Assembly: GCF_022637395.1 (NCBI RefSeq)
Contig: NZ_CP093337.1
Location: forward strand, 1,286,001 to 1,350,000
Length of the DNA stretch: 64,000 nucleotides
DNA from: Shinella sp. H4-D48
Lineage (GTDB): Bacteria; Pseudomonadota; Alphaproteobacteria; Rhizobiales; Rhizobiaceae
Direction: 5' to 3'
Shown here one piece after another: positions 1 through 9,254 of the stretch. The notes below the pieces were generated by a model that did not search any database, was not told the DNA's origin, and saw nothing but the letters and a program-made list of their open reading frames with translations. The first letter of the stretch is position 1. Each line of letters begins with the position of its first letter. Made by a program: the position numbers and the translations under genes.

Positions 1-1
1 C

Positions 2-781
2 TACACGCTCATCGCGGTCTTTCCGGTGTTCCTGACGCTCATCAATTCGATGAAGAGCCGCAATGCGATCTTCCGCAATCCGATGCAGCTTCCCACGGCC
101 GAGACCTTCGATCTCGTGGGTTACACGACGGTTCTGGGGCAGGGGGATTTTGCGTCCTATTTCCAGAACAGCTTCATCGTCACGGTGGTCGCCATCGCGC
201 TGGTGCTGCTGTTCGGCGCTATGGCCGCCTTCGCGCTCTCCGAATATCGCTTCCGCGGCAACACGCTGATGGGACTTTATCTCGCGCTCGGCATCATGAT
301 CCCGATCCGGCTGGGCACGGTTGCGATCCTCCAGGGCATGGTGGCGACCGGGCTCGTCAACACGCTGACGGCGCTGATCCTCGTCTACACCGCGCAGGGC
401 ATTCCGCTCGCCGTCTTCATCCTGTCCGAGTTCATGCGCACCGTTTCCGACGACCTCAAGAATGCCGGGCGCATCGACGGTCTCTCGGAATATGCGATCT
501 TCTTCCGCCTTGTGCTGCCGCTGGTGCGGCCGGCCATGGCGACGGTTGCGGTCTTCACGATGATCCCGATCTGGAACGACCTGTGGTTCCCGCTGATCCT
601 GGCGCCGAGCGAGGCGACCAAGACGGTCACGCTTGGGTCACAGCTCTTCATCGGCCAGTTCGTGACCAACTGGAACGCGGTTCTGGCGGCGCTGTCGCTC
701 GCCATCCTTCCGGTCCTCGTCCTCTACCTTGTCTTCTCGCGGCAATTGATCCGCGGCATCACTTCGGGAGCTGTAAAGTGA
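2..781 (+). CDS. ABC sugar transporter permease (MalG type), 5' truncated
   Basis: This is the inner-membrane permease of a carbohydrate importer, cut by the window edge. The reading frame is open from base 2 with no start codon, leaving 259 residues; the GTG at base 26 is only an internal valine. Several hydrophobic membrane spans are visible. The cytoplasmic EAA loop that docks the ATPase reads NAGRIDGLSEYAIFFRLVLP, as expected for the MalG/UgpE branch of binding-protein-dependent permeases. It is followed by an oxidoreductase and an ATPase in the same operon. The substrate-binding protein and the other permease should lie upstream, outside the window. The substrate cannot be told; a sugar or polyol is likely. 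Confidence 0.93.
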   Translation, partial: YTLIAVFPVFLTLINSMKSRNAIFRNPMQLPTAETFDLVGYTTVLGQGDFASYFQNSFIVTVVAIALVLLFGAMAAFALSEYRFRGNTLMGLYLALGIMIPIRLGTVAILQGMVATGLVNTLTALILVYTAQGIPLAVFILSEFMRTVSDDLKNAGRIDGLSEYAIFFRLVLPLVRPAMATVAVFTMIPIWNDLWFPLILAPSEATKTVTLGSQLFIGQFVTNWNAVLAALSLAILPVLVLYLVFSRQLIRGITSGAVK

Positions 782-1842
782 GTTCTGCCATGACCCCCAT
801 CCGTGTCCTTTCCGCCGGCCTCGGCAACATGGGCAGGAGCCATGCGCTCGCCTATCATGAAAATCCGGGTTTCGAGCTCGTCGGGCTGGTCAACCGATCG
901 AAGGTGCCGGTCCCGGCCGGGCTGGAAGGCTACGAGATCCATCCGTCCTTTCTTGATGCCCTCAAAGAGGTCAAGCCGGAGCTCTGCTCGATCAGCACCT
1001 ATTCCGACAGCCATGCCGACTATGCGGTGGCGGCGATGGAAGCCGGCGCCCATGTCTTCGTGGAAAAGCCGCTGGCGACCACGGTGGCGGATGCGGAGCG
1101 CGTCGTCGCCTGCGCCAAGGCCAACGGCCGCAAGCTCGTCGTCGGCTACATCCTGCGCCACCATCCTTCCTGGATGCGGCTGATTGAGGAGGCGCGCAAG
1201 CTCGGCGGCCCCTATGTCTTCCGCATGAACCTGAACCAGCAGTCGAGTGGCGCGACCTGGGCGACCCATAAGGCGCTGATGAACACCACGCCGCCGATCG
1301 TCGATTGCGGCGTGCACTATGTCGATGTGATGTGCCAGATCACGGATGCCAAGCCCGTCGAGGTGCGCGGCATGGGGCTGCGCCTGTCGAACGAGATCGC
1401 GGCCGACATGTACAATTACGGCCACCTGCAGGTGCTGTTCGATGACGGTTCGCTCGGCTGGTATGAGGCGGGCTGGGGCCCGATGATCTCGGAAACGGCG
1501 TTTTTCGTGAAGGACGTCATGTCGCCGAACGGTTCGGTCTCCATCGTCATGGATCCAAATGCCAAGTCCGACGACATCGACACGCACACCAAGACCGCCG
1601 TGATCCGCGTGCACAATGCGGCAACCGGGCCGGACGGCAAGTTCCTGTCGCCGGACGAGGACATGACGATGGCGGGCGAACCCGGCCATCAGGAACTTTG
1701 CGACCGGGAACAGGCCTATGTGCTGAAGGCCATCCGCGAGGACATCGATCTCACGCGGCATATGGACGACGCCTTGCAATCGCTGAAGATCTGCCTTGCG
1801 GCGGATGAAAGTGTCAGAACCGGCCAGCCGGTCAAGCTCTAG
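778..1842 (+). CDS. Gfo/Idh/MocA family oxidoreductase
   Basis: A 354-residue NAD(P)-dependent sugar or inositol dehydrogenase-like enzyme. The N-terminal Rossmann motif reads [14 protein letters not shown] and the family's EKP signature appears as [11 protein letters not shown]-terminal alpha/beta substrate domain follows. I chose GTG at 778: GGGAG at 766-770 lies 7 nt upstream and the start overlaps the permease stop (GTGA). ATG at 790 is the alternative. Its place between permease and ATPase suggests that it oxidises the imported sugar or a derivative of it. Family membership is clear; the substrate is not. Confidence 0.92.
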   Translation: MSSAMTPIRVLSAGLGNMGRSHALAYHENPGFELVGLVNRSKVPVPAGLEGYEIHPSFLDALKEVKPELCSISTYSDSHADYAVAAMEAGAHVFVEKPLATTVADAERVVACAKANGRKLVVGYILRHHPSWMRLIEEARKLGGPYVFRMNLNQQSSGATWATHKALMNTTPPIVDCGVHYVDVMCQITDAKPVEVRGMGLRLSNEIAADMYNYGHLQVLFDDGSLGWYEAGWGPMISETAFFVKDVMSPNGSVSIVMDPNAKSDDIDTHTKTAVIRVHNAATGPDGKFLSPDEDMTMAGEPGHQELCDREQAYVLKAIREDIDLTRHMDDALQSLKICLAADESVRTGQPVKL

Positions 1843-1852
1843 GGGATATCGC

Positions 1853-2854
1853 GTGGGCTCTCTTCAACTCAAATCCGTCCGCAAGTCCTTTGGCCCGGTC
1901 GACGTGCTCAAGGGCATCGACCTCGATGTGAAGGATGGCGAATTCGTCATCTTTGTCGGGCCGTCGGGCTGCGGGAAGTCCACGCTGCTGCGTATCATCG
2001 CCGGTCTCGAGGATGCGACGTCGGGCTCCATTACCATCGATGACGAAGAGGTGGCGGCGGTGCCGCCGGCCAAACGCGGCATCGCCATGGTGTTCCAGTC
2101 CTACGCGCTTTATCCGCACCTGAACGTCAAGGACAATATGGGCCTTGGCCTCAAGCAGGCCGGCACGCCGAAAGACGAGATCGAGAGGCGCGTCGCAAAG
2201 GCATCTTCGATGCTGTCGCTCGAACAGTATCTTGCGCGCCGCCCCGCCGAACTCTCGGGCGGCCAGCGTCAGCGCGTCGCCATTGGACGCGCTATCGTGC
2301 GGGAGCCGAAACTGTTCCTGTTCGACGAGCCGCTCTCCAACCTCGATGCGGCGCTGCGCGTCAACACGCGTCTCGAGATCGCAAGGCTTCATCGTGAACT
2401 CAAGGCAACGATGATCTATGTCACGCACGATCAGGTCGAGGCGATGACGCTCGCCGACAAGATCGTGGTACTCGATGCTGGCGTCATCCAGCAGGTCGGG
2501 TCGCCGATGGAACTCTACAACCGCCCGGCAAATCTCTTCGTCGCTGGCTTTATCGGCTCTCCCGGCATGAACTTCGTCGATGCCGGCCGGATGGGCGTCA
2601 CCGATGCGAAGACGATCGGTGTACGGCCCGAGCATATCGCACTGTCGCGCGAAGCCGGAACATGGCAGGGCAAGGTCGTGCATGTCGAGCATCTCGGTGC
2701 CGACACCATCGTCTATCTCGAATCCGAGGCCATCGGCACCTTGACGGTGCGACTGTTCGGCGAGCATCATTACGCCGTCGGCGATGTGGTTTTCGCAACG
2801 CCGTCGGCAGATCAGACACATCGTTTCGATACGGCGGGGCAGGCGATACGTTGA
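1853..2854 (+). CDS. ABC sugar transporter ATP-binding protein (MalK/UgpC type)
   Basis: A 333-residue ATPase that energises the sugar importer. Walker A is GPSGCGKST, the Q-loop is [11 protein letters not shown], the signature is [14 protein letters not shown], Walker B is LFLFDEP, and the switch histidine is in [19 protein letters not shown]-like C-terminal domain of about 100 residues follows, as in MalK, UgpC and MsmK; it is a little short for the family. The start is GTG at 1853, with AGGGGAT beginning 12 nt upstream and overlapping the previous stop. It closes the operon. Confidence 0.94.
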   Translation: MGSLQLKSVRKSFGPVDVLKGIDLDVKDGEFVIFVGPSGCGKSTLLRIIAGLEDATSGSITIDDEEVAAVPPAKRGIAMVFQSYALYPHLNVKDNMGLGLKQAGTPKDEIERRVAKASSMLSLEQYLARRPAELSGGQRQRVAIGRAIVREPKLFLFDEPLSNLDAALRVNTRLEIARLHRELKATMIYVTHDQVEAMTLADKIVVLDAGVIQQVGSPMELYNRPANLFVAGFIGSPGMNFVDAGRMGVTDAKTIGVRPEHIALSREAGTWQGKVVHVEHLGADTIVYLESEAIGTLTVRLFGEHHYAVGDVVFATPSADQTHRFDTAGQAIR

Positions 2855-2934
2855 GGCCCCTCATCACAAATCCGTGATCGCGCCGAATCATCGTGTTTCC
2901 GGCACGTACGCCGGATTGTCAAAAGGCGGGAATT

Positions 2935-2958
2935 AACATACAGCCGTGTTTGTATGTT
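2935..2958. promoter_or_regulatory. AcrR-like 24-bp operator in front of the efflux operon
   Basis: Perfect 8-bp inverted arms AACATACA (2935-2942) and TGTATGTT (2951-2958) are separated by 8 bases. The size and arm sequence closely resemble the E. coli AcrR operator, whose arms I recall as TACATACA and TGTATGTA. A possible promoter (TTGTCA at 2916, 17-bp spacer, TACAGC at 2939) would overlap it, so binding would block transcription. The likely ligand is the TetR protein at 7472-8095, inferred from family and context. Confidence 0.75.
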
Positions 2959-2960
2959 GC

Positions 2961-2989
2961 GATGCGGTGGTCCTATCGACCACCGCATC
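2961..2989 (+). promoter_or_regulatory. 12-bp hairpin in the efflux operon leader
   Basis: GATGCGGTGGTC (2961-2972) and its exact complement GACCACCGCATC (2978-2989) enclose a 5-base loop. It sits between the operator and the first gene and has no long U-tract after it. It could be an RNA hairpin in the leader or a second protein-binding palindrome. Confidence 0.6.
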
Positions 2990-3042
2990 TGTTCGTTTTC
3001 AGCACCCAGCCGCACTTGCCGGCGCCTTCTATGGAAGAACCG

Positions 3043-4317
3043 ATGCGTTTCACGAGACCGATTTCGATTGCGACCCTTGGCGCCGTTTTGATTCTCGCAG
3101 GATGTCAGGAAGAGCAGGCGCCGCAGGGCGGCGCTGCCTTTCCGCCGCCGGCCGTGGCCGTCATCACCGTGAAGGCCGAGGATGTGCCGATCACCAACGA
3201 GTTGCCCGGCCGCATCGCTGCGACCCGCACGGCGGAAGTTCGCCCGCGTGCATCCGGCATCATCGTCGAGCGCGTTTTCGAGCAGGGCTCGCAGGTCAAG
3301 GAAGGCGATGTTCTTTATCGGATCGATCCGGCGCAATTCAAGCTGCAGGTCGATAGTGCCGAAGCCACGTTGCGGCGAGCCCAGGCCACTCAGGCCCAGG
3401 CGAGGAACGACGCAGCGCGCCAGGACCAGCTGAAGAAGTCGAACGTTGCCTCCGCCCAGAACTATGACGACGCCGTGGCCAAACTGGCTCAGGCCGATGC
3501 GGATGTCGCGAGCGCGCAAGCCGGTCTTGCCACCGCCAAGCTGAACCTCGAATACACAGAGGTAAAGGCGCCGATCAGCGGCCGCATTGGCCGCGCGTTG
3601 ATCACGGAAGGTGCGCTGGTTTCGGCAAACGGCACGGAAAACCTTGCCACCATCCAGCAGCTCGATCCGGTTTACGCCGACTTCACCCAGTCCGCGACCG
3701 ACCTCATCCGCCTTCGCAAGGCGTTGGAGGACGGCGACCTGATGGCCGACAACAACTCCGCCGCCGTGAAGCTGCTTCTCGATGACGGATCGCCGTATCC
3801 GCAGCCCGGCAAGCTGCTGTTCTCCGAGGCTGCCGTCGACGAGACGACAGGCCAGGTGACGCTGCGCGGCGAATTCCCCAATCCCGACGGCGACCTTCTG
3901 CCGGGCATGTATGTCCGCGTCCAGATCGAGCAGGGTGTTGAAAAGGGCGCTGTCATGGTGCCGCAGCAGGCCGTTCAGCGCGACGGTTCGGGCAGTGCGC
4001 TCGTCTACGTCGTCACTGCCGACAACAAGGCCGGTATCCGCCCGGTCCGTGTCGGCCGCGCCGCCGGAACGCGCTGGGTCATCACCGATGGCCTGAAGGA
4101 TGGCGAAACCATCATCGTCGAGGGCTTCCAGAAGGTTCAGCCCGGCGGCGAGGTCGTCCCGTCCCCGTGGGATCCGAATGCCGTGGCAAAGGATGCGGAG
4201 AAAGAGGGCGCCGAAGGTGCTGCCACCGAAGGCGACGAAAAGCCTGACGATGCGAAGGCAGACGAAGCCGGCAAGGCCGAAGGTGCTGACGCCGCCAAGA
4301 CCGAGCAGGCGAAGTAA
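3043..4317 (+). CDS. RND efflux periplasmic adaptor (AcrA/MexA type), lipoprotein
   Basis: A 424-residue membrane-fusion protein that links the inner-membrane pump to an outer-membrane channel. The signal peptide ends in the lipobox LAGC. Barrel-sandwich halves flank a coiled-coil hairpin at roughly residues 100-165 (RRAQATQAQARNDAARQDQL and following), then beta-barrel and membrane-proximal domains. The last 45 residues are an unusual Lys/Glu/Ala/Asp-rich tail. Start 3043 has GGAAG just upstream; longer frames opening at 2893 would run through the operator and hairpin. The pump gene begins 11 bases after the stop. No outer-membrane factor gene is nearby, so a TolC-like protein must come from elsewhere. 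Confidence 0.94.
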   Translation: MRFTRPISIATLGAVLILAGCQEEQAPQGGAAFPPPAVAVITVKAEDVPITNELPGRIAATRTAEVRPRASGIIVERVFEQGSQVKEGDVLYRIDPAQFKLQVDSAEATLRRAQATQAQARNDAARQDQLKKSNVASAQNYDDAVAKLAQADADVASAQAGLATAKLNLEYTEVKAPISGRIGRALITEGALVSANGTENLATIQQLDPVYADFTQSATDLIRLRKALEDGDLMADNNSAAVKLLLDDGSPYPQPGKLLFSEAAVDETTGQVTLRGEFPNPDGDLLPGMYVRVQIEQGVEKGAVMVPQQAVQRDGSGSALVYVVTADNKAGIRPVRVGRAAGTRWVITDGLKDGETIIVEGFQKVQPGGEVVPSPWDPNAVAKDAEKEGAEGAATEGDEKPDDAKADEAGKAEGADAAKTEQAK

Positions 4318-4328
4318 GGACCGAAACG

Positions 4329-7300
4329 ATGCCCAGTTTTTTCATCGACAGGCCGATTTTCGCCTGGGTGGTCGCGATCTTCATCATGATCGCCGGCGCC
4401 ATCTCCATCCCGTTGCTGCCGATTTCGCAGTATCCGGATGTCGCTCCGCCTCAGATTTCTGTTTCCACCTCCTATGCCGGGGCGTCGTCGCAGGACACCT
4501 ACCAGAGCGTCACCAAGCTCATCGAGGATGAGCTGAACGGCGTGGACGGCATGCTTTATTTCGAATCGACCTCGAGTGCCTCGGGTTCGGCCGAAATCAA
4601 CATCACCTTCGCGCCGGGCACCGATCCGTCGCAGGCATCGGTGGACGTGCAGAACCGCGTCAGCCGCGTCGAGCCGCGTCTTCCCGACTCGGTGCGTCGC
4701 CAGGGCGTGCAGGTGGAGGAGGCCGGTTCGGGCTTCCTGCTCATCGTGTCGCTGACCTCCACCGACGGTTCCATGGATGCGATCGCTCTCGGCGACTATC
4801 TCAACCGTAATATCCTCTCGGAAGTCCAGCGTGTGCCCGGCGTGGGCCGTGCACAGCTGTTCGCCACGCAGCGTTCCATGCGTGTCTGGCTCGATCCGGC
4901 CAAGATGCTCGGCCTCAATCTGACGGCTGCCGACATTACGGCCGCAGTTCAGGCGCAGAACGCGCAGATCGCGGCCGGCTCCATCGGCGCCCAGCCGAAT
5001 CCGATCACCCAGCAGATTGCTGCTCCCGTTAACATCCGCGGCCAGCTCACGACGCCGGAAGAATTCGGCGCCATCGTGCTGCGTGCGAACGCCGACGGTT
5101 CGGCCGTTCGTCTGCGTGATGTCGCGCGTGTGGAAGTGGGTGGCGAGACCTACTCGTTCTCCACGCGCCTCAACGGCAAGCCTTCCGCCGCCATCGGCGT
5201 TCAGCTTTCGCCAAGCGGCAACGCCATGGCGACGTCGGAAGCGATCAAGGCACGCATGGACGAACTGTCGCGGTTCTTCCCGCCGGGTCTGGAATATTCC
5301 ATCCCCTACGACACCTCGCCGTTCGTGAAGGTTTCGATCGAAAAGGTTCTGCACACGCTGCTCGAGGCCGTCGGGCTCGTGTTCCTCGTGATGTTCCTGT
5401 TCCTGCAGAACATCCGCTACACGATCATTCCCACACTCGTCGTTCCCGTTGCGCTGCTGGGTACCTGCGCCGTGATGCTTGCGATGGGGTTCTCGATCAA
5501 CGTGCTCACGATGTTCGCCATGGTGCTTGCCATCGGCATTCTCGTCGACGATGCCATCATCGTCGTTGAAAACGTCGAGCGCATCATGTCGGAAGAGGGG
5601 CTGCCGCCGAAGGAGGCGACCCGCAAGGCGATGAAGCAGATCACCGGTGCCGTCATCGGTATCACGCTCGTGCTTGCCTCGGTGTTCATTCCGATGGGCT
5701 TCTTCCCGGGCGCCGTCGGCGTCATCTATCAGCAGTTCTCGCTGACCATGGTCGTGTCGATCCTGTTCTCGGCCTTCCTCGCGCTCTCGTTGACTCCGGC
5801 CCTCGCCGGCAGCTTCCTGAAGCAGGTGCCGAAAGGGCATCATCACGCCAAACGTGGGTTCTTCGGCTGGTTCAACCGCGGCTTCGACCGCACGTCGAAG
5901 GGCTATAGCGGAAGCGTCGGCTGGCTGGTTCGTCGTGCCGGCCGGTTCATGGTCATCTATCTCGCGATCCTCGCTGGCCTCGGCTACATGTTCCTGAAGC
6001 TGCCGTCCTCGTTCCTGCCGGATGAAGACCAGGGCTTCGTCATCGTGATGATGCAGCTTCCCTCGGAGGCCACCGGCCACCGCACGGACGAAGTGCTCAG
6101 CCAGACCGAGAAAATCTTCGGGCAGGAGGCTGCGGTCGACACGATCGTTGGCATCAACGGCTTCTCGTTCTTCGGTGCGGGCCAGAATGCCGGCCTGGCC
6201 TTCGTGACGCTGAAGGACTGGAGCGAGCGCGGACCGGAAGATGCCGCGCAGGCAATCGCCGGGCGTGCCAGCATGGCGATGAGCCAGATCAAGGATGCGA
6301 TCAGCTTCGCACTGTCGCCGCCGCCGATCCAGGGCCTCGGTACGACGGGCGGTTTCTCCTTCCGCTTGCAGGATCGTGGCGGTCTTGGTCAGGAAGCCCT
6401 CTCGGCCGCCGGTCAGCAGCTGCTCGGCCTTGCCGCGCAGAGCGATATTGTCGCCGGCGTTCGCGTCGAAGGCATGCCGGACGCCGCGCAGGTCAATGTC
6501 ATGATCGATCGTGAGAAGGCCAACACCTTCGGTGTGACCTTCGCCGATATCAACAGCACGATCTCGACCAACCTCGGCTCGACCTATGTGAACGACTTCC
6601 CGAATGCCGGCCGCATGCAGCGCGTGACGGTGCAGGCAGACCAGAACGAGCGCATGCAGGTTGCCGACCTCCTGAACCTCAACGTTCGCAACTCGAGCGG
6701 TGGTATGGTGCCGATCTCGGCTTTCGCGACTGCCGAATGGGTGAGAGCTCCGACGCAGACGGTGGGTTACAACGGCTATCCTTCCATCCGCTTCAGTGGC
6801 GATACCAAGCCGGGCTTCTCCTCGGGCGATGCCATCGCGGAAATGCAGCGGCTTGCCGCCCAGCTTCCGCCCGGTTTCGGCTATGAGTGGACGGGGCAGT
6901 CTTTGCAGGAAATCCAGTCGGGCTCGCAGGCGCCGATCCTTATCGGTCTGTCGATCCTTCTGGTCTTCCTGTGCCTTGCTGCTCTTTACGAAAGCTGGTC
7001 GATCCCGTTCGCGGTCATCCTCGTCGTGCCGCTCGGCGTCATCGGCGCGGTCATCGCGGTCACGCTGCGCGACATGTCGAATGACGTGTACTTCAAGGTG
7101 GGCCTGATCGCGATCATCGGCCTTTCGGCGAAGAACGCGATCCTGATCATCGAGTTCGCCAAGGAGCTTATGGAGGACGGTAGATCGCTGATCGAGGCGA
7201 CCATCGAAGCCTGCCATCTGCGCTTCCGACCGATCCTGATGACCTCGCTTGCGTTCACGCTCGGCGTTCTGCCGCTCGCGATCGCGACGGGTGCGAGCTC

Positions 7301-7466
7301 GGGCAGCCAGCGCGCCATCGGTACCGGCGTTATGGGCGGCATGATCACCGCGACGGTGCTTGCCATCTTCTTCGTGCCGGTCTTCTTCGTCTTCGTGATG
7401 AAGCTGTTTGGCTACGGGAGAAAGAAGGAGGAGCCGGTTCCGGCTGCAACCAACCCGGCCGAGTAA
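4329..7466 (+). CDS. RND multidrug efflux pump, inner-membrane subunit (AcrB/HAE1 type)
   Basis: A 1045-residue proton-driven exporter of full family length. It starts MPSFFIDRPIFAWVVAI, as AcrB homologues do. The proton-relay residues are in place: Asp407-Asp408 in GILVDDAIIVVEN and Lys935 in GLSAKNAILIIEFAKE. Two large periplasmic loops separate the halves, each with one plus five membrane spans. It is translated after the adaptor and before a TetR gene, so one operon is likely. Drugs, detergents or plant phenolics are typical substrates of relatives in rhizobia; which apply here cannot be read from sequence. Confidence 0.96.
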   Translation: MPSFFIDRPIFAWVVAIFIMIAGAISIPLLPISQYPDVAPPQISVSTSYAGASSQDTYQSVTKLIEDELNGVDGMLYFESTSSASGSAEINITFAPGTDPSQASVDVQNRVSRVEPRLPDSVRRQGVQVEEAGSGFLLIVSLTSTDGSMDAIALGDYLNRNILSEVQRVPGVGRAQLFATQRSMRVWLDPAKMLGLNLTAADITAAVQAQNAQIAAGSIGAQPNPITQQIAAPVNIRGQLTTPEEFGAIVLRANADGSAVRLRDVARVEVGGETYSFSTRLNGKPSAAIGVQLSPSGNAMATSEAIKARMDELSRFFPPGLEYSIPYDTSPFVKVSIEKVLHTLLEAVGLVFLVMFLFLQNIRYTIIPTLVVPVALLGTCAVMLAMGFSINVLTMFAMVLAIGILVDDAIIVVENVERIMSEEGLPPKEATRKAMKQITGAVIGITLVLASVFIPMGFFPGAVGVIYQQFSLTMVVSILFSAFLALSLTPALAGSFLKQVPKGHHHAKRGFFGWFNRGFDRTSKGYSGSVGWLVRRAGRFMVIYLAILAGLGYMFLKLPSSFLPDEDQGFVIVMMQLPSEATGHRTDEVLSQTEKIFGQEAAVDTIVGINGFSFFGAGQNAGLAFVTLKDWSERGPEDAAQAIAGRASMAMSQIKDAISFALSPPPIQGLGTTGGFSFRLQDRGGLGQEALSAAGQQLLGLAAQSDIVAGVRVEGMPDAAQVNVMIDREKANTFGVTFADINSTISTNLGSTYVNDFPNAGRMQRVTVQADQNERMQVADLLNLNVRNSSGGMVPISAFATAEWVRAPTQTVGYNGYPSIRFSGDTKPGFSSGDAIAEMQRLAAQLPPGFGYEWTGQSLQEIQSGSQAPILIGLSILLVFLCLAALYESWSIPFAVILVVPLGVIGAVIAVTLRDMSNDVYFKVGLIAIIGLSAKNAILIIEFAKELMEDGRSLIEATIEACHLRFRPILMTSLAFTLGVLPLAIATGASSGSQRAIGTGVMGGMITATVLAIFFVPVFFVFVMKLFGYGRKKEEPVPAATNPAE

Positions 7467-7471
7467 GCCGC

Positions 7472-8095
7472 ATGCGTCGGACCAAGGACAGGGCCAAGGA
7501 AACCCGCGAGCAGATTTTGCTCTCGGCCGAGAAGGTCTTTTACGAAAAGGGTGTTGCGCACGCCTCCATGGAGGATGTGGCGCGCGCCGCGGGGGTAACC
7601 CGCGGCGCCATCTACTGGCACTTCGCCAACCGCGCGGATCTGGTGCTGGAACTCTACAATTCCCTGCCCATGCCGCAGGAAGAGCTGATCGCACGCGAAC
7701 TGGAAGCCGAAAATGCCGATGTGTTCGGCGTTCTGGAGCGTGTGGGCAGGGAGTGGCTCGAACTGCTTGCTGCCGACGAGCACCGCCAGCGCATTCTCTC
7801 GATTCTCCTGCGCTGCGACCACACCGGCGAGTTTTCCGTCATCTCCGAGCGTCAGAACGATCTCGACGATGAGCATATGCAGGTGCTGGAAGCCGCCTTT
7901 GCGAAAGCCGAAGGACAGGGCAAGCTCGGAACCACCTGGACGCCCCGCTCCGCGGCTTCCATGCTTCGCTGGGTAATCAAGGGCCTCTGTTCGGAATGGC
8001 TGCTGTTCGGCCGCCGCTTCGATCTTGCCGGTGAGGGCAAGGAGGCGCTGCGTCGGCTTTTCGCCAGCTATGCCCTGCCGGCAGCGCCAGGCTGA
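7472..8095 (+). CDS. TetR-family repressor of the efflux operon (AcrR-like)
   Basis: A 207-residue regulator with the N-terminal helix-turn-helix ETREQILLSAEKVFYEKG...MEDVARAAGVTRGAIYWHFANRADL, the AcrR/TtgR subgroup pattern, and a ligand-binding helical C-terminus. It begins 5 bases after the pump stop codon and so is probably co-transcribed. AcrR-type repressors usually lie divergent to their operon; here the gene is last in it. With the operator at 2935-2958 this makes a simple negative feedback loop: induction of the pump also raises its repressor. Confidence 0.9.
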   Translation: MRRTKDRAKETREQILLSAEKVFYEKGVAHASMEDVARAAGVTRGAIYWHFANRADLVLELYNSLPMPQEELIARELEAENADVFGVLERVGREWLELLAADEHRQRILSILLRCDHTGEFSVISERQNDLDDEHMQVLEAAFAKAEGQGKLGTTWTPRSAASMLRWVIKGLCSEWLLFGRRFDLAGEGKEALRRLFASYALPAAPG

Positions 8096-8142
8096 GCGGT
8101 CTCGAAGTCATTCCAGTTCTGATCCGTAGCGGCCTGCCGGAC

Positions 8143-8165
8143 GCTGTCAAAAGGTTCTTGACAGC
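8143..8165. promoter_or_regulatory. Inverted repeat upstream of the BetI-like gene
   Basis: GCTGTCAA (8143-8150) and TTGACAGC (8158-8165) are perfect 8-bp arms with a 7-base spacer. The right arm contains TTGACA, a consensus -35 hexamer. It lies about 100 bases upstream of the regulator gene at 8265 and lacks a T-tract, so an operator for that TetR protein is more likely than a terminator. Confidence 0.5.
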
Positions 8166-8264
8166 GGCGGGCATTGTCCCGCTTTGCTGCGTTCAGCATG
8201 GCGGCTTCGGACAACCGCGCGTGAGCGGATGCTGATCGATCCCAGAGGCAAGGTGACGGCGAAA

Positions 8265-8930
8265 ATGCGCGCAGACGAAGCTGAACAGGTCGCGATCGAC
8301 GGCGAGAAGCGGGGACGCAAGGCCTCCAGGGAGACGCGGCGCCAGCAGCTCATCGAAGCCACAATCGATTCACTCGCCAAGCGCGGTTATTCCGACACGA
8401 CACTGGCGGATGTGGCCGTTGGTGCGGGGCTTTCCCGGGGCATCGTCAACTTCCATTTCGAGAGCAAGGAAAACCTGCTCGTCGCCACGCTGCAGTTCCT
8501 TTCGGAGGAGTACAGCGACCACTGGCAGTCGGCTCTCGACAAGGCCGGCCCCAGCGCCGCCAGTCGCCTCTGGGCGCTCGTGCGTGCGGATTTCAGCAGA
8601 AAGATTTGTACGAAACGCAAGATTGCCGCATGGGGTGCCTTCTGGGGCGAGGCCAAGTCGCGTCCGACCTACCAGGCCCTCTGCGGCGCACGGGATATCA
8701 GATATCGCGAGACGGTCATCGCCCTTTGCACCGAACTGAAGGCGGAGGGCGGTTACGATTACCGGCCGGAGCCGATGGCGCTGTCACTCTGCGCCATGAT
8801 GGAGGGCCTGTGGCTGCGCCTGCTGATGGGCGACGGTACGACACGCGAGACGGCGCTGGAGGCCGCTGTCGCTTTCGTGGTTGCGGTCTTCCCGCGGCAT
8901 CTCTCACGACAGGGACCGACGCCGAGATAG
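8265..8930 (+). CDS. TetR-family regulator, BetI-like
   Basis: A 221-residue regulator. The DNA-binding part RRQQLIEATIDSLAKRGYSDTTLADVAVGAGLSRGIVNFHF closely follows BetI, the choline-sensing repressor, and the C-terminal half is also of BetI type. No betA, betB or choline transporter lies in the window, so either the effector differs or the targets are elsewhere. I chose ATG 8265 because AAGGTGA at 8250-8256 is well spaced. In-frame alternatives are GTG 8253 and ATG 8229. It has no obvious operon partner; the next gene is 325 bases downstream. Confidence 0.8.
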   Translation: MRADEAEQVAIDGEKRGRKASRETRRQQLIEATIDSLAKRGYSDTTLADVAVGAGLSRGIVNFHFESKENLLVATLQFLSEEYSDHWQSALDKAGPSAASRLWALVRADFSRKICTKRKIAAWGAFWGEAKSRPTYQALCGARDIRYRETVIALCTELKAEGGYDYRPEPMALSLCAMMEGLWLRLLMGDGTTRETALEAAVAFVVAVFPRHLSRQGPTPR

Positions 8931-9254
8931 GGAAGCGGGACACAACACATGGCAGGCTTAACTGCCCGGTAACCTCCTCGTTTCGGTTGCGGTGTGACGG
9001 CTTGACCTTTCGGAAGCGGCGAGCGTAGGTAGCGCAACCGCCATGATGGCGGCCAGCAGTTCGTCGTCCAGGACGCGGGCTGCGCCCTGACAGCAGCACG
9101 CCGATTCTTCCGATCTAAATCCGCCACATGGTCGTCGCCGGCGCGACTATGTGAATGACCATAGTCATATGATGCGCAGCAGCGTCCATACGCGGGCTGG
9201 CGCTTCGATTTTCCACCTGCTAGCTCTTGCTCGAACAGATTGCCGGAGCAGACC
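8931..9254. other. Non-coding gap before the amidase gene
   Basis: No gene is visible in these 324 bases. A 7-bp inverted repeat (GACTATG at 9145-9151, CATAGTC at 9160-9166) could be an operator. The stretch TCTTCCGATCT at 9106-9116 matches the end of a common Illumina adapter (see findings). Confidence 0.4.

Noticed and set aside
4137-7694. A 1185-codon open frame on the minus strand opposite the RND pump
   Set aside because: It is the mirror of a high-GC gene, rich in Arg/His/Asp with no recognisable motif, while the plus strand carries full AcrB motifs.
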